DNA from: Acetomicrobium flavidum
GTDB lineage: Bacteria; Synergistota; Synergistia; Synergistales; Acetomicrobiaceae
Reading direction: 5' to 3'
Length of the DNA stretch: 64,000 bases
NCBI RefSeq assembly: GCF_900129645.1
Contig: NZ_FSQZ01000001.1
Location: 434,001-498,000 of the forward strand
A program made the translations under genes and the position numbers. This document shows, piece by piece, positions 44,743 through 53,968 of this stretch. Position 1 is the first letter of the stretch. Each line of letters opens with the position of its first letter. Under the pieces are notes generated by a model, which saw only the letters and a list, made by a program, of their open reading frames with translations, ran no database searches and was not told the origin of the DNA.

Positions 44743-45489
44743 TTACTGCATTATCATTCCGCCGTCTACAGCTATCACCTGACCGGTGATGTAGCCAGCC
44801 TCCTCGGAAGCCAAAAAGGCCACAAGGTTTGCGACGTCCTCGGGCCTCCCGGCCCGTCCCAGGGGGACCTGCCGCAGGAAGTCCTCTTTGTACTTGTCGC
44901 CAAGCGCTCTGGTCATGTCCGTCTCGATGAAACCCGGCGCGACGACGTTGACAGTTACGTTTCTGGTGCCGTATTCCCTTGCAACGCTCTTGGCAAAGCC
45001 TATGAGGCCTGCCTTCGCGGCGGCATAGTTAGCCTGTCCCGCATTTCCCATCAGGCCGACAACGGAGCTCATGCATATTATCCTGCCCCATCTCGCCTTT
45101 GCCATGTCGCGAATCGCCTCCCGCGTGCAGTAAAAGGCGGAAGTCAGATCGGCCTTAAGCACTTCTTCCCATTCCTCATCCTTCATCCTCATCAGCAGGT
45201 TGTCTTTGACGACACCGGCATTATTGACCAACACCGAAACGGGACCAAGCCTATCACGCACGGCGTCAAACATGTCCTTGACGCTTGTCACATCGGTGAC
45301 GTCGGCCACAAAGACCTCAGTCCTCGAACCGCAAGCTCTTATCTCGGATGCGACCTCTTCGGCCTGTTTGGCCGAGGACCTGCAATTCAAGGCCACTGTA
45401 TAACCCAGGCTTCCCATCTTTACTGCAATGGCCCTACCTATACCTCTGCTGGCACCAGTTATTAAGACCACCTTGCAAGCCGAAGTCAT
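44743..45489 (-). CDS. fabG: 3-oxoacyl-ACP reductase
   Basis: A 248-residue short-chain dehydrogenase: cofactor site [12 protein letters not shown] (about residue 13), NNAGV (about 89), catalytic [21 protein letters not shown] (Ser-Tyr-Lys, about 141-160) and the C-terminal [13 protein letters not shown]. It reduces 3-oxoacyl-ACP with NADPH. It starts inside the fabD stop (ATGA). Confidence 0.96.
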   Translation of the reverse strand: MTSACKVVLITGASRGIGRAIAVKMGSLGYTVALNCRSSAKQAEEVASEIRACGSRTEVFVADVTDVTSVKDMFDAVRDRLGPVSVLVNNAGVVKDNLLMRMKDEEWEEVLKADLTSAFYCTREAIRDMAKARWGRIICMSSVVGLMGNAGQANYAAAKAGLIGFAKSVAREYGTRNVTVNVVAPGFIETDMTRALGDKYKEDFLRQVPLGRAGRPEDVANLVAFLASEEAGYITGQVIAVDGGMIMQ

Positions 45490-46439
45490 TCTACTTGAGC
45501 ACCCCCTATAAAATCAAGGGCCCCGTCCAATTTATCGGGAGAATCAAGGGAAAACACCTTTGCATCCTTGACCGTCTTTTTGATCAACCCCGCGAGCACG
45601 CTTCCGGGACCTATCTCGAGGAAAGCATCGACGCCAGCGCCTCTCATGAACTCGACCGACTGAGACCAGAGCACGGGATTGTAGCTCTGGAGGAGCAAGG
45701 CCTCCTGTATCTCCTTCACCTCTTCCAAGGGTTTAGCGTTAACGTTGGCGACCACGGGCCACTTTGGCCTTCGCCACTCGCACATCTCAAAGGCCTTGGC
45801 CAACCCCTCTGCGACTGGTCGCATCAGGGAAGAATGAAAGGGTGCGCTTACCTTAAGCATTACTGCCCTTTTAGCTCCCCTTTCTTTTGCCAACTCTATA
45901 ACGCGCTCAACTGCCCTAAGGTGGCCGGACACAACTATCTGCTGGAGAGAATTGTAGTTGGCCGGCTCGCAGAGGCAATCGTTGTCAGAGACCAAGCGAC
46001 ATAGAGCCTCAACGGTTTCCTTGTCAAGGCCAATGATGGCCGCCATGGCTCCAACGCCCAAGGGCACGGCCTGCTGCATAAGCTTACCTCGGATATTGAC
46101 CAGCTTGACGCCATCCTCAAGCTTTAACGCCCCCGCGGCCACAAGCGCCGTATACTCGCCCAAGCTGTGGCCTGCCACGAAAGACGGATGAAGATCGTTG
46201 GACTTAGTCCTCAAGGCCTCAAAGGCTGCTATGGAGACGGTAAGTATGGCAGGCTGAGCGTATTCCGTCTTCGTCAGTTCCTCCTCGGGCCCCTCGAATA
46301 TCAACCTGCTGAGGGGGAAGCCTAACGCCTCATCTGCTCGCAGGAACATCTCCCTAGAGACGGTGAACTTGTCGTAAAAGTCCCTACCCATGCCTACTTC
46401 CTGAACCCCCTGACCGGGGAAGACGAACGCATAAGACAA
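45486..46439 (-). CDS. fabD: Malonyl CoA-ACP transacylase
   Basis: A 317-residue acyltransferase: FPGQG at the start, nucleophile GHSLGEYTALVAAG (Ser about residue 89) and catalytic His in VSAPFHSSLM (about 202). It loads malonyl onto ACP. It starts at TTG with GAGGTG nine bases upstream and is coupled to fabG. Confidence 0.96.
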   Translation of the reverse strand: MSYAFVFPGQGVQEVGMGRDFYDKFTVSREMFLRADEALGFPLSRLIFEGPEEELTKTEYAQPAILTVSIAAFEALRTKSNDLHPSFVAGHSLGEYTALVAAGALKLEDGVKLVNIRGKLMQQAVPLGVGAMAAIIGLDKETVEALCRLVSDNDCLCEPANYNSLQQIVVSGHLRAVERVIELAKERGAKRAVMLKVSAPFHSSLMRPVAEGLAKAFEMCEWRRPKWPVVANVNAKPLEEVKEIQEALLLQSYNPVLWSQSVEFMRGAGVDAFLEIGPGSVLAGLIKKTVKDAKVFSLDSPDKLDGALDFIGGAQVE

Positions 46440-46445
46440 GAGCTT

Positions 46446-47414
46446 TCACCTCTTTTCGCAGTTCTGGTCGGTCAAATGGGACCCCAGCTTTCTAAGGACC
46501 CTTTCGGCATCGTCAAAAAGCTCCCTTATTATCTCGGCGGCAGGCTGAACTTTCTTTACCAGTCCTGCCGACTGGCCGGCCATTACGGAACCCCACTCCA
46601 CATCTCCGTCGATGACGGCTGCCCTAAGCCTTCCCGTCCCCAGGGCCTCCAGCTCCTCAATGGAAGCCCCACTGCTTTCCAACTCCTCAAACTTCTTTGT
46701 CAACTTGTTCCTTATACATCTTACGGGATGGCCCGTCGATCTTCCCGTCACCACCGTAGATCTGTCCGTGGCCTCTATGATGGCTCGCTTGTAGGCCTCG
46801 TGGGCAGGGCTTTCCGCGGCACACACGAAGCGCGTTCCAACCTGGACTCCCTCGGCTCCCAGGGCGAATGCCGCCACGACACCCCTTCCGTCGGCTATGC
46901 CTCCGGCGGCAACGACGGGTATGCTTACGGCATCGACGACTTGCGGGACCAAAACCATGGTGGTGAGCTCGCCTATATGTCCGCCCGCCTCCGTGCCCTC
47001 GGCAACAACCGCATCGGCACCCTGCCTTTCGACCCTCTTGGCATGCGCCACCGAGGCAATGACGGGGATGATTATGGTGCCCAAGGGCTTGAGCCTTTCG
47101 ATGACCTTTCCGGGACTTCCTGCGCCCGTTGTCACGACGGGAACGCGATTTTCGGCTACCACCTCGATGGCGTCTTCCGCCGTTGGGGACATGAGCATGA
47201 TGTTCACGGCAAAGGGCTTATCGGTCATTTGCTTGAGCCTTTTTATTTCGGCGTCAAGAAGATCGGGGGGCATGCTGCCCGCCGCAATGACGCCCAATCC
47301 CCCTCCGTTGCTGACGGCCGCAGCCAGATCGGCATTGGCCACCCATGCCATGCCGCCTTGAATTATGGGATACTCCACGTTAAGTAAATCCTGAATTCTT
47401 GTCCTCTTCCACAT
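46446..47414 (-). CDS. fabK: Enoyl-ACP reductase II (FMN)
   Basis: A 322-residue FMN-dependent TIM-barrel reductase of the FabK / nitronate-monooxygenase superfamily. PIIQGGMAWVANADLAAAVSNGGGLGVIAAG at the start and ADAVVAEGTEAGGHIGE (about 145, with the conserved His) favour FabK, as does its place in the fab operon. It replaces FabI, which is not seen. The ATG at 47414 is seven bases after GAGGTG; a start five codons earlier is possible. Confidence 0.93.
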   Translation of the reverse strand: MWKRTRIQDLLNVEYPIIQGGMAWVANADLAAAVSNGGGLGVIAAGSMPPDLLDAEIKRLKQMTDKPFAVNIMLMSPTAEDAIEVVAENRVPVVTTGAGSPGKVIERLKPLGTIIIPVIASVAHAKRVERQGADAVVAEGTEAGGHIGELTTMVLVPQVVDAVSIPVVAAGGIADGRGVVAAFALGAEGVQVGTRFVCAAESPAHEAYKRAIIEATDRSTVVTGRSTGHPVRCIRNKLTKKFEELESSGASIEELEALGTGRLRAAVIDGDVEWGSVMAGQSAGLVKKVQPAAEIIRELFDDAERVLRKLGSHLTDQNCEKR

Positions 47415-47425
47415 GACTGCCCACC

Positions 47426-48424
47426 TCATACCTCTACAAGCGTAGCTCCATAGGTCATTCCCGATCCGAAGCTGACGAATATGACCTTGTCGCCCTTCTT
47501 AATCCTTCCGTCAACCAGCGCCTCGTGAAAGGCCAAAAACACGGTCGCTGCGGAAGTATTTCCGTATTTATCTATGTTAACTATCGCCTTGTCCATGGAG
47601 ATGTCAAGCCTTTTTAGCACGCTTTCTATGATCCTGTAGTTTGCCTGGTGAAACACCCACCAATTTACGTCACCTAGGGATAACCCTGATTCCCTGCAAA
47701 ACTCCTCCAGAAAAGAGGGAAGCACCTTATTTACGAACTTAAAGACCTCATTGCCCTTCATATGGATCGTATGAAGCTTTTTTTCGATCATCTCCACCGA
47801 GGCGGGACACTCCACAAGCCCCCCAGGCAAGATTATGAGGTCGCTTTTCGTGCCGTCGCTCTTAAGGGAGGTGGACAACACCCTATTTTTGCCGTCAGGG
47901 CTAACTCCCAATACGACAGCTCCTGCGCCGTCGCCGAAGAGCACGCAGGTAGTCCTGTCCTCCCAGTTGAGCAGCCTGGTCAAGACCTCGGCACCGATGA
48001 CCAACACCTTATCCCAGATGCACGAAGCAATGCCCGCAGCCGCAAAGGATAGGGCATATACGCTGCTCGTACAGCCGGACTGTATGTCGCTGGCTCCGGC
48101 GTTGTTGGCCGACAACCTCCCCTGCACCTTGGCAGCCACCGCGGGAAATATGGTATCGGGCGTATTGGTGGCCACGATCACCATATCCAGTTCTTCGGGG
48201 CTCACATTAGAGGCCTTTAAAGCCTCGACGGCTGCAAGGTATGCCAGGTCGCTTGTTACCTGATCATCAGCGGCGACCCTTCTTTCCGCTATGCCGGTGC
48301 GCGTGCGGATCCACTCGTCGTTGGTATCTACAATCTTTTCTAAATCATCGTTGGTCAAAATACGATCGGGAACGTACATGCCAGAGCCCAGAATGGACAC
48401 GGGCCTTCCCTTAAAGATGCCCAC
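47426..48424 (-). CDS. fabH: 3-oxoacyl-ACP synthase III
   Basis: A 332-residue initiating synthase. Catalytic Cys in DIQSGCTSSVYALSFA (about residue 113), His in WWVFHQANYRIIESV (about 243) and Asn in NIDKYGNTSAATV (about 273). It condenses acetyl-CoA (or a branched primer) with malonyl-ACP. The GTG at 48424 follows GAGGAGGGA and sits one base after the plsX stop; the open frame upstream is ignored. Confidence 0.96.
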   Translation of the reverse strand: MGIFKGRPVSILGSGMYVPDRILTNDDLEKIVDTNDEWIRTRTGIAERRVAADDQVTSDLAYLAAVEALKASNVSPEELDMVIVATNTPDTIFPAVAAKVQGRLSANNAGASDIQSGCTSSVYALSFAAAGIASCIWDKVLVIGAEVLTRLLNWEDRTTCVLFGDGAGAVVLGVSPDGKNRVLSTSLKSDGTKSDLIILPGGLVECPASVEMIEKKLHTIHMKGNEVFKFVNKVLPSFLEEFCRESGLSLGDVNWWVFHQANYRIIESVLKRLDISMDKAIVNIDKYGNTSAATVFLAFHEALVDGRIKKGDKVIFVSFGSGMTYGATLVEV

Positions 48425-48425
48425 A

Positions 48426-49433
48426 TTACATCCCTCCTCGATCCAAACCATTTCTGATCAGTTCGACGCCGCGATTCATCACAAAATCCCTGGCTACCTT
48501 CAGAGCGCTGTCTATGGCCCTTGCCTTGGACCTGCCGTGAGCCTTTATGACTACCCCTTCCACGCCGAGGAGGGGCGTACCTCCATACTTCTCGTAGTCA
48601 AACCTGTTCCAAAGCTCTTTAAGCATGGGGATCAAAAACAGGAACCCCACCTTTGGCAGTATCCTCTGATCCATCTCTTCCCTTAAAAGCCGATAAAGGG
48701 CTTCCCCGACGCCCTCCACGAATTTTAGCAAAACATTTCCGGTGAACCCGTCGCAGACCACCACATCGGCAACTCCTAAGGGTATGTCTTTCCCCTCGAC
48801 GTAACCTATGAATTCTACGTTCGCCTTGGCGAGCATGTTCCTCGCCTCACATACGACCTCATCGCCCTTGATCTCTTCCTCGCCGTTTGAGAGCAACGCC
48901 ACGGTCGGAGATTTAACGCCTAAGGTATTTCGCATGTAAATCTCGCCCATTATAGCGAACTGATATAAATTTATCGGTTTGCATCTAATTGTCGCTCCCA
49001 CATCTATGAGGAGCGTGATCTTGTTGGGAAGAGGAATGGGCACTCCCAAACCCGGCCTGTCAATTCCAGGAATCCTTCCCAAGATCAAGACGCCCCCTGC
49101 AACGATAGCTCCGGTATTTCCTGCCGATATGCACCCCTGTGCATCGCCGGCCTTTACCATCTCCATGGCAAGCCTTATGCTTGCCCTCTTTTTCTTCCTG
49201 AAGGCAACCGTGGGAGACTCGTCCATGGCTATGTATTCATCGGTATGCACTACATGAATCCTCTTGGAGACGAAGGGCTCCGCGTCCTTTATGACCCTTT
49301 CTATCTGGCTGCCGTCCCCAACTAAGACAACCTCTAAGTCGGGATACTTGGAGCAAGCCGAGATAGCTCCCAGACAAATCTCAGTGGGAGCGTGATCTCC
49401 TCCCATGGCATCCAAAGCTAAGATCAATGTCAT
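48426..49433 (-). CDS. plsX: Phosphate acyltransferase
   Basis: A 335-residue PlsX, which makes acyl-phosphate from acyl-ACP for phospholipid synthesis. Family segments: LDAMGGDHAPTEICLGA, AMDESPTVAFRKKKRASIRLAMEMVKAG, SAGNTGAIVAGG, and VVCDGFTGNVLLKFVEG near residue 224. In Gram-positives plsX follows fapR exactly as here. Confidence 0.96.
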   Translation of the reverse strand: MTLILALDAMGGDHAPTEICLGAISACSKYPDLEVVLVGDGSQIERVIKDAEPFVSKRIHVVHTDEYIAMDESPTVAFRKKKRASIRLAMEMVKAGDAQGCISAGNTGAIVAGGVLILGRIPGIDRPGLGVPIPLPNKITLLIDVGATIRCKPINLYQFAIMGEIYMRNTLGVKSPTVALLSNGEEEIKGDEVVCEARNMLAKANVEFIGYVEGKDIPLGVADVVVCDGFTGNVLLKFVEGVGEALYRLLREEMDQRILPKVGFLFLIPMLKELWNRFDYEKYGGTPLLGVEGVVIKAHGRSKARAIDSALKVARDFVMNRGVELIRNGLDRGGM

Positions 49434-49483
49434 CCACCCCTATCAATCGAACTCTCCGCACTGCCTTTCCTTTTTACTCTCTT

Positions 49484-50050
49484 TTAGGGGAAACTTTCAA
49501 GGGCAACGACTATAAATCTGCCCACGAAAATCTCTTTGCCCTCCACTTTCGTCCGGACACTCACAATGTACTTGTTCTGCTTATGCGTACCGACCTTAGC
49601 CCTCGCCACTAACATGTCGCCCACGTGTGCGGGAATTTTATACCTGATATGCGCTGAGGCAGTGATGACATAATCAGCTTCTATGACGGCAATGGCAAGG
49701 GAGGTCGCCTGGGCATAGATGTGATGATCGGCTACGAGATTCGAGTGACGAAATGCCATATCGCCGGTAGTTTGAAGCACGGATAAAGCCCATTGGTTGG
49801 GTTGCAATTCAAGAAGCTCTCCAACGACCTCTTCATACCTGAGGGAGCGCAATCGGCTTGTCGCCTCTTCGGCCATCCTCCTCATTCTCTCCCGCAATTC
49901 CGGTATCCCAAGAAGCGCCCTATCCAGCCTGATGGTGCTCAAGGACACCCCTAGCGCCTTAGCCAGGGCGTCATCGGTAAGCAGTGGATTTTCCCTGAGC
50001 AATTTCAGGATCCTTTGATGTCGACGTTCTCTGTTGGTCGAAGCTGGCAC
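49484..50050 (-). CDS. fapR: Fatty acid biosynthesis repressor FapR
   Basis: A 188-residue regulator. An N-terminal helix-turn-helix (RRHQRILKLLRENPLLTDDALAKALGVSLSTIRLDRALLGIPELRERM) is followed by a hot-dog domain (about 90-185) with VIEADYVITASAHIRYKIPAHVGDMLVARAKV, which binds malonyl-CoA in Bacillus FapR and relieves repression. It starts at GTG, eight bases after GGAGG. Its own promoter carries a matching box. Confidence 0.94.
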   Translation of the reverse strand: MPASTNRERRHQRILKLLRENPLLTDDALAKALGVSLSTIRLDRALLGIPELRERMRRMAEEATSRLRSLRYEEVVGELLELQPNQWALSVLQTTGDMAFRHSNLVADHHIYAQATSLAIAVIEADYVITASAHIRYKIPAHVGDMLVARAKVGTHKQNKYIVSVRTKVEGKEIFVGRFIVVALESFP

Positions 50051-50081
50051 GCCAATAACCTCCGAATTTTGTCAGCTGGTC

Positions 50082-50098
50082 TTAATAACAGGTATCAT
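50082..50098. promoter_or_regulatory. FapR operator at the fapR start point
   Basis: On the minus strand ATGATACCTGTTATTAA, 12 of 17 matches to TTAGTACCTGGTACTAA, the FapR box known from Firmicutes. It begins at the predicted transcription start, so bound FapR would block the whole fapR-to-fabF operon. Confidence 0.75.
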
Positions 50099-50104
50099 TG
50101 AAAA

Positions 50105-50133
50105 AGTATATGCTCCCCCCTTGGGACAGTCAA
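50105..50133 (-). promoter_or_regulatory. Promoter of the fapR-plsX-fab operon
   Basis: On the minus strand TTGACT, 17 bases, TATACT. This is one of the best sigma70-type promoters in the window. Start near 50098, coinciding with the FapR box. Confidence 0.8.
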
Positions 50134-50148
50134 GACGGTCTATAAAAT

Positions 50149-50186
50149 TAAAGACAGGGAGCCGAAACCTCTTTCCCTGTCTTTTT
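50149..50186. terminator. Terminator between rpmF and the fapR promoter
   Basis: AAGACAGGGA (50151-50160) pairs with TCCCTGTCTT (50174-50183), with T-rich runs on both outer sides. It would stop ackA-yceD-rpmF transcription before the fapR promoter. Confidence 0.8.
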
Positions 50187-50199
50187 TGGCAAATTGTAT

Positions 50200-50397
50200 C
50201 TACTTTTCCTCTTCCTTGCCTAGCTTGCCCACCACGCGCCCCCTATAATATCCGCACTCCGGGCATGCCCTGTAGGTCATCACGACCTCTGAGCAGTGAG
50301 GGCACACCGTGAGCTCCGGTCCTTTCAAGCTCTTAATCCACTGGGCATGTCTTCGAGCCGTCTTAGCGTGAGAGACCCTTCTTTTTGGAACGGCCAT
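50200..50397 (-). CDS. rpmF: 50S ribosomal protein L32
   Basis: A 65-residue L32 beginning AVPKRRVSHAKTARRHAQW, with the four zinc cysteines in CPHCSEVVMTYRACPECGYYRGR. The ATG at 50397 has GGAGG six bases ahead, so the longer open frame is not used. Its start lies inside the end of yceD (35 bp overlap), and the yceD-rpmF pair is widely conserved. Confidence 0.96.
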   Translation of the reverse strand: MAVPKRRVSHAKTARRHAQWIKSLKGPELTVCPHCSEVVMTYRACPECGYYRGRVVGKLGKEEEK

Positions 50398-50980
50398 GGC
50401 TTTCCTTCCTCCTTTCCAAATCGCTTGGCGCACCTAGCGCTTTTTTCAAGACTTCCAGGCGAGGATCTACCTCGGCTGAATTACATTTACAAGGCCCTTC
50501 GTTCAGATCCTTACCGCAATGGGGGCACAGACCTCGACAATCGGGCGAACACAGAACGATGGACGGTAAAGACAAGATTATACTTTCCCACAGTTGGGGT
50601 GCCAAGTCAAGATGGGTAGGCCAAAAGTCCATATGAACCATTGACATTTCCTCTTTGGACAGCTCGTGATCCGGCTCCAAGTTCTGCGGTCTCAGCGTGT
50701 AGATGTAGCTGTACCGCTCGAAGATCTCCAGCAAGACCGGCTTCAAGCACCTGGCGCAAGCCACTTCCGCCCTAAAGGAAATTTGCATATCGACAGTAAG
50801 GTCACCGCTATCCCAATGGGCATCCAATCCAAGGTCTAGCGGAAACCTTAACAAATAATCCTGCCCCCAGTAATTGACTACCCCCTCAGGCCTGTCAAAA
50901 GAGGCGGAAGCGCTATAAACTTCCCCCTTTTTGACCTCATCGAGGTCTAACAAATAATGCAAATCGAACTCACGATCCAA
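50363..50980 (-). CDS. YceD / DUF177 protein
   Basis: A 205-residue DUF177 protein. Conserved RAEVACARCLKPV (about residue 72) and the C-terminal CSPDCRGLCPHCGKDLNEGPCKC metal-binding cluster are visible. The family is linked to 23S rRNA/large-subunit biogenesis and is nearly always co-encoded with rpmF; the exact role is not settled. Confidence 0.88.
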   Translation of the reverse strand: MDREFDLHYLLDLDEVKKGEVYSASASFDRPEGVVNYWGQDYLLRFPLDLGLDAHWDSGDLTVDMQISFRAEVACARCLKPVLLEIFERYSYIYTLRPQNLEPDHELSKEEMSMVHMDFWPTHLDLAPQLWESIILSLPSIVLCSPDCRGLCPHCGKDLNEGPCKCNSAEVDPRLEVLKKALGAPSDLERRKESHGRSKKKGLSR

Positions 50981-51019
50981 ACTCTTTGCCCCCCACTGGA
51001 ACTTAACGATTATACACGA

Positions 51020-52225
51020 TTATTTTTCCTGAACCAACCTGTAAGTATCCCTGGCGATGACCAATTCCTCGTTGGTAGGAATCACAAGGACCTTCACCCT
51101 TGAAGCCCCGCCGCTGATCTCCCCTTCCTTGCCTCGTATCATGGCACCATTTTTGTCCTTATCGCAAAGCACCCCGAGAAACTCGAGGTAGTCGCATACC
51201 TTCTCCCTTATGAGCGGGCTGTTTTCTCCGATGCCTGCCGTAAAGACGATGCAGTCCAGCCCCCTCATCGCCGCCGCATAGGCCCCGATGAACTTTGCAA
51301 TTCCGTAAGCCAGCATCTCGACGACCAAGGTTGCCCTTTCGTTGCCCTTCTCCATGGCTTCCTCTATGTCGCGAAGGTCGCTGCTTATTCCGCTTAAGCC
51401 CAAAAAGCCGCTTTCCTTATGGAGGATGTGGCTCATATTGGCCGCGCTCAGATTTTCCTGCTCCATGATGTGAAGCACAAGCGTGGGATCCACATCACCG
51501 CTTCTAGTGCCCATTATGACGCCTGGGACGGTGCCAAACCCTAAAGATGTATCTACCGATACTCCGCCATCGACGGCAGTTATGGAGCTGCCGTTTCCCA
51601 GGTGGCATGTCACTATCTTCAAGCCCTCGACGGGCTTACCCATCAGCTGTGCGGCCCTGTTGGCCACGTAGTAGTGACTGGTGCCGTGAAATCCGTACCT
51701 GCGACCCTTGTAGGTCGTATAATACCTGTAAGGGAGGCCGTACATGTAGGCCTTTGGAGGCATAGTCTGGTGAAAGGCCGTATCAAACACGGCGACTTGA
51801 GGCAAGTCCGGCAAAAGTTCCTTCATTGCCCTTATTCCCGTGAGGTTGGCAGGGTTATGCAGAGGTGCAAGGGGAACGCATTCTTCGATTGCCTCAATCA
51901 CATCGTCGTCAACAAGCACCGAGGAGGCAAATTTTTCTCCGCCGTGGACCACGCGGTGGCCGGCCGCAGCGAGCTCGTTCAAGCTTGCTATGACTCCCTC
52001 GTCGCCGTCCAAGAGCAGATCGACGACATATTTAAGGGCGACCTTGTGGTTGGGAATATCCGCATCCTTGGATATCGTGCTTGAGCCCGTCCTGGTATGC
52101 TTGATCCTGGAACCCTCGATGCCGATCCTTTCGACCAGGCCCTTTGCCGCCACCGTCTCCTGAGGCATATCGAACAACTGATACTTCAACGAAGAACTAC
52201 CGCAGTTCAACACCAAAATTTTCAC
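51020..52225 (-). CDS. ackA: Acetate kinase
   Basis: A 401-residue enzyme of the ASKHA fold: KILVLNCGSSSLKYQLF at the start, HRVVHGGEKF (about residue 85), VFDTAFHQTMPPKAYMY, ATP-site CHLGNGSSITAVDGG (about 205) and GFGTVPGVIMGTRSGDVDP. It makes ATP and acetate from acetyl-phosphate. The GTG at 52225 is eight bases after GGAGG. No pta lies beside it. Confidence 0.96.
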   Translation of the reverse strand: MKILVLNCGSSSLKYQLFDMPQETVAAKGLVERIGIEGSRIKHTRTGSSTISKDADIPNHKVALKYVVDLLLDGDEGVIASLNELAAAGHRVVHGGEKFASSVLVDDDVIEAIEECVPLAPLHNPANLTGIRAMKELLPDLPQVAVFDTAFHQTMPPKAYMYGLPYRYYTTYKGRRYGFHGTSHYYVANRAAQLMGKPVEGLKIVTCHLGNGSSITAVDGGVSVDTSLGFGTVPGVIMGTRSGDVDPTLVLHIMEQENLSAANMSHILHKESGFLGLSGISSDLRDIEEAMEKGNERATLVVEMLAYGIAKFIGAYAAAMRGLDCIVFTAGIGENSPLIREKVCDYLEFLGVLCDKDKNGAMIRGKEGEISGGASRVKVLVIPTNEELVIARDTYRLVQEK

Positions 52226-52273
52226 TTTGCAAACCTCCCTCAAAATATATATTGACGAAAAGAGGTCGATTCG

Positions 52274-53482
52274 ATGCAGGAAGCCATACTTGGAATAATA
52301 GCTGAATACAACCCCTTTCATAACGGACACCTGTATCACATGAACAAGGCCAAGGAAATGACCCATGCAAGCTGCACCGTCATCGCGCTCTCTTCCAACT
52401 TCGTCCAACGTGGAGAGCCATCGATGATCGACAAATGGGAACGGACGAGGATGGCATTGGCGCAAGGTGCAAACCTTGTCATAGAGATGCCCTCGGCTTT
52501 TTCGTGCCATAACGCCGGCGTCTTTTGTTCGGCAGGCGTCGATCTGCTCGCCGCTACCGAAACGGTAACCCACCTGTCCTTTGGAATGGAGGACACGTCC
52601 TTCCATTCACTTAAAGGAGTCATCGATATCTTAATAGAGGAGCCTCCCTCTTTCAAGGAGAACTTGAAGCGGCACCTGCAAGAGGGCCATTCATACGTAG
52701 AATCACGTTCCCTGGCCCTAGAGGATCTTATACCCGGTGCAGGGCGTCTGATGTCTTCCTCGAACAACATATTGGCCGTAGGCTACATGATGAGGATCAC
52801 CCAAAAGGGGTATCCCCTAACTCCCGTTCCCGTAGAAAGAACGGGACGCGCCTATCTGGACGACACTTTGACCGATGTGGCAAGCGCGACTGCCATAAGG
52901 AAGGCGATCAAGGAAAAAGGCTTAGATGAGGTTTGTCCCTACGTGCCGCAGGAAAGCTTTTTCATATTAAAAAAGGCCTTCGATAGGGGAAGATGTGCCA
53001 TAGACGACGATGCGCTCTTCAGGATGATAATCGCCTCCTGCTTGAGGGCTTCGCCCAAGGAGCTTGCAAGCTATGCCGAGATGAAAGAGGGAATCGAAAA
53101 CAGGATAATGCAAGCCTCAAAATACTCCAAAGACCTGCAGGAGCTCATCGAAGCCATCTCCACCAAGAGATATCCGAAGGCTCGCGTACAGCGACACCTC
53201 ATGCATATACTGCTTGCCTACGATCACTGGACAAACAAGGCCGTCCAAAGGTTGTCGGTGCCCTATATACGCGTGCTCGGCTTTGACGACAAGGGCCGTG
53301 CTCTGCTAAAGACCATGAGAAAGAAAGCTCGCCTTCCCCTGATCACGAAGACAGGATCGCTCGAGTCCCCCTACAGCAAGACCATCGCAGCCTTTGAATA
53401 CAAGGCCGTCGAGCTTTGGGAGATGCTATGCAACGCTCCGCAAAGGAGAAAAGATGTCATCCAAAAGCCCATCACCGTATGA
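52274..53482 (+). CDS. tmcAL: tRNA(Met) cytidine acetate ligase
   Basis: A 402-residue TmcAL (YlbM). The HIGH-like nucleotidyl-transferase motif is IIAEYNPFHNGHLYHM (residues 8-23), and SSNFVQRGEPSMIDKWERTRMAL with later CDTLTDVASATAIRKAI-like segments is typical. It activates acetate with ATP to acetylate the wobble C34 of elongator tRNA-Met. Interestingly it diverges from acetate kinase, another acetate-ATP enzyme. Its end overlaps coaD by 11 bp (convergent). Confidence 0.92.
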   Translation: MQEAILGIIAEYNPFHNGHLYHMNKAKEMTHASCTVIALSSNFVQRGEPSMIDKWERTRMALAQGANLVIEMPSAFSCHNAGVFCSAGVDLLAATETVTHLSFGMEDTSFHSLKGVIDILIEEPPSFKENLKRHLQEGHSYVESRSLALEDLIPGAGRLMSSSNNILAVGYMMRITQKGYPLTPVPVERTGRAYLDDTLTDVASATAIRKAIKEKGLDEVCPYVPQESFFILKKAFDRGRCAIDDDALFRMIIASCLRASPKELASYAEMKEGIENRIMQASKYSKDLQELIEAISTKRYPKARVQRHLMHILLAYDHWTNKAVQRLSVPYIRVLGFDDKGRALLKTMRKKARLPLITKTGSLESPYSKTIAAFEYKAVELWEMLCNAPQRRKDVIQKPITV

Positions 53483-53966
53483 GGTCCTTCGGCGGAAACC
53501 TTTCCCGAAGTCTCCTGTATACCCCCGGAGGGACCATGCCCTGCACCGATCCCCCGAACTGAAAGACTTCCTTGACTGCGCTGCTGGACAGGTATGAGTA
53601 TTGAGCGTCAGTCACGATGAATATGGTCTCCACCTCAGGGGCAAGCTCGCGGTTCATCAGGGCCATCTGAAACTCGTACTCGAAATCGGACAAGGCCCTA
53701 AGGCCTCTGACAATTACGCGACAGCGCTCCTGCCTCATGAAGTCGACCAAAAGGCCCTCAAAGCTCTTCACCCTTGCGTTGGAGACATGGCTCAAGGCCT
53801 CGCGAGCCATTGCCTTTCTCTCCTCTACCGTAAAGGTTGACTTCTTCTGCGGGTTAACCAACACGGCAAGTATCAACTCATCGAACAAAGCGGCAGCCCT
53901 TTCGGCCACATAAAGATGTCCGTTGGTTATGGGATCAAAGGAACCGGGATAAACGGCCTTCAGCAC
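53472..53966 (-). CDS. coaD: Pantetheine-phosphate adenylyltransferase
   Basis: A 164-residue PPAT. The T/HxGH motif is in YPGSFDPITNGHLY (residues 6-19) and the second motif is YLSSSAVKEVFQFGG (about residue 124). It makes dephospho-CoA. It starts at GTG with GGAGGAGA upstream. It follows rsmD (2 bp gap), the widespread rsmD-coaD pairing. Confidence 0.96.
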   Translation of the reverse strand: MLKAVYPGSFDPITNGHLYVAERAAALFDELILAVLVNPQKKSTFTVEERKAMAREALSHVSNARVKSFEGLLVDFMRQERCRVIVRGLRALSDFEYEFQMALMNRELAPEVETIFIVTDAQYSYLSSSAVKEVFQFGGSVQGMVPPGVYRRLRERFPPKDLIR

Positions 53967-53968
53967 AA

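Noticed and set aside
46476-47387. 303-codon open frame on the plus strand opposite fabK
   Set aside because: Antisense shadow of a clear FabK gene; composition follows fabK's codon positions.
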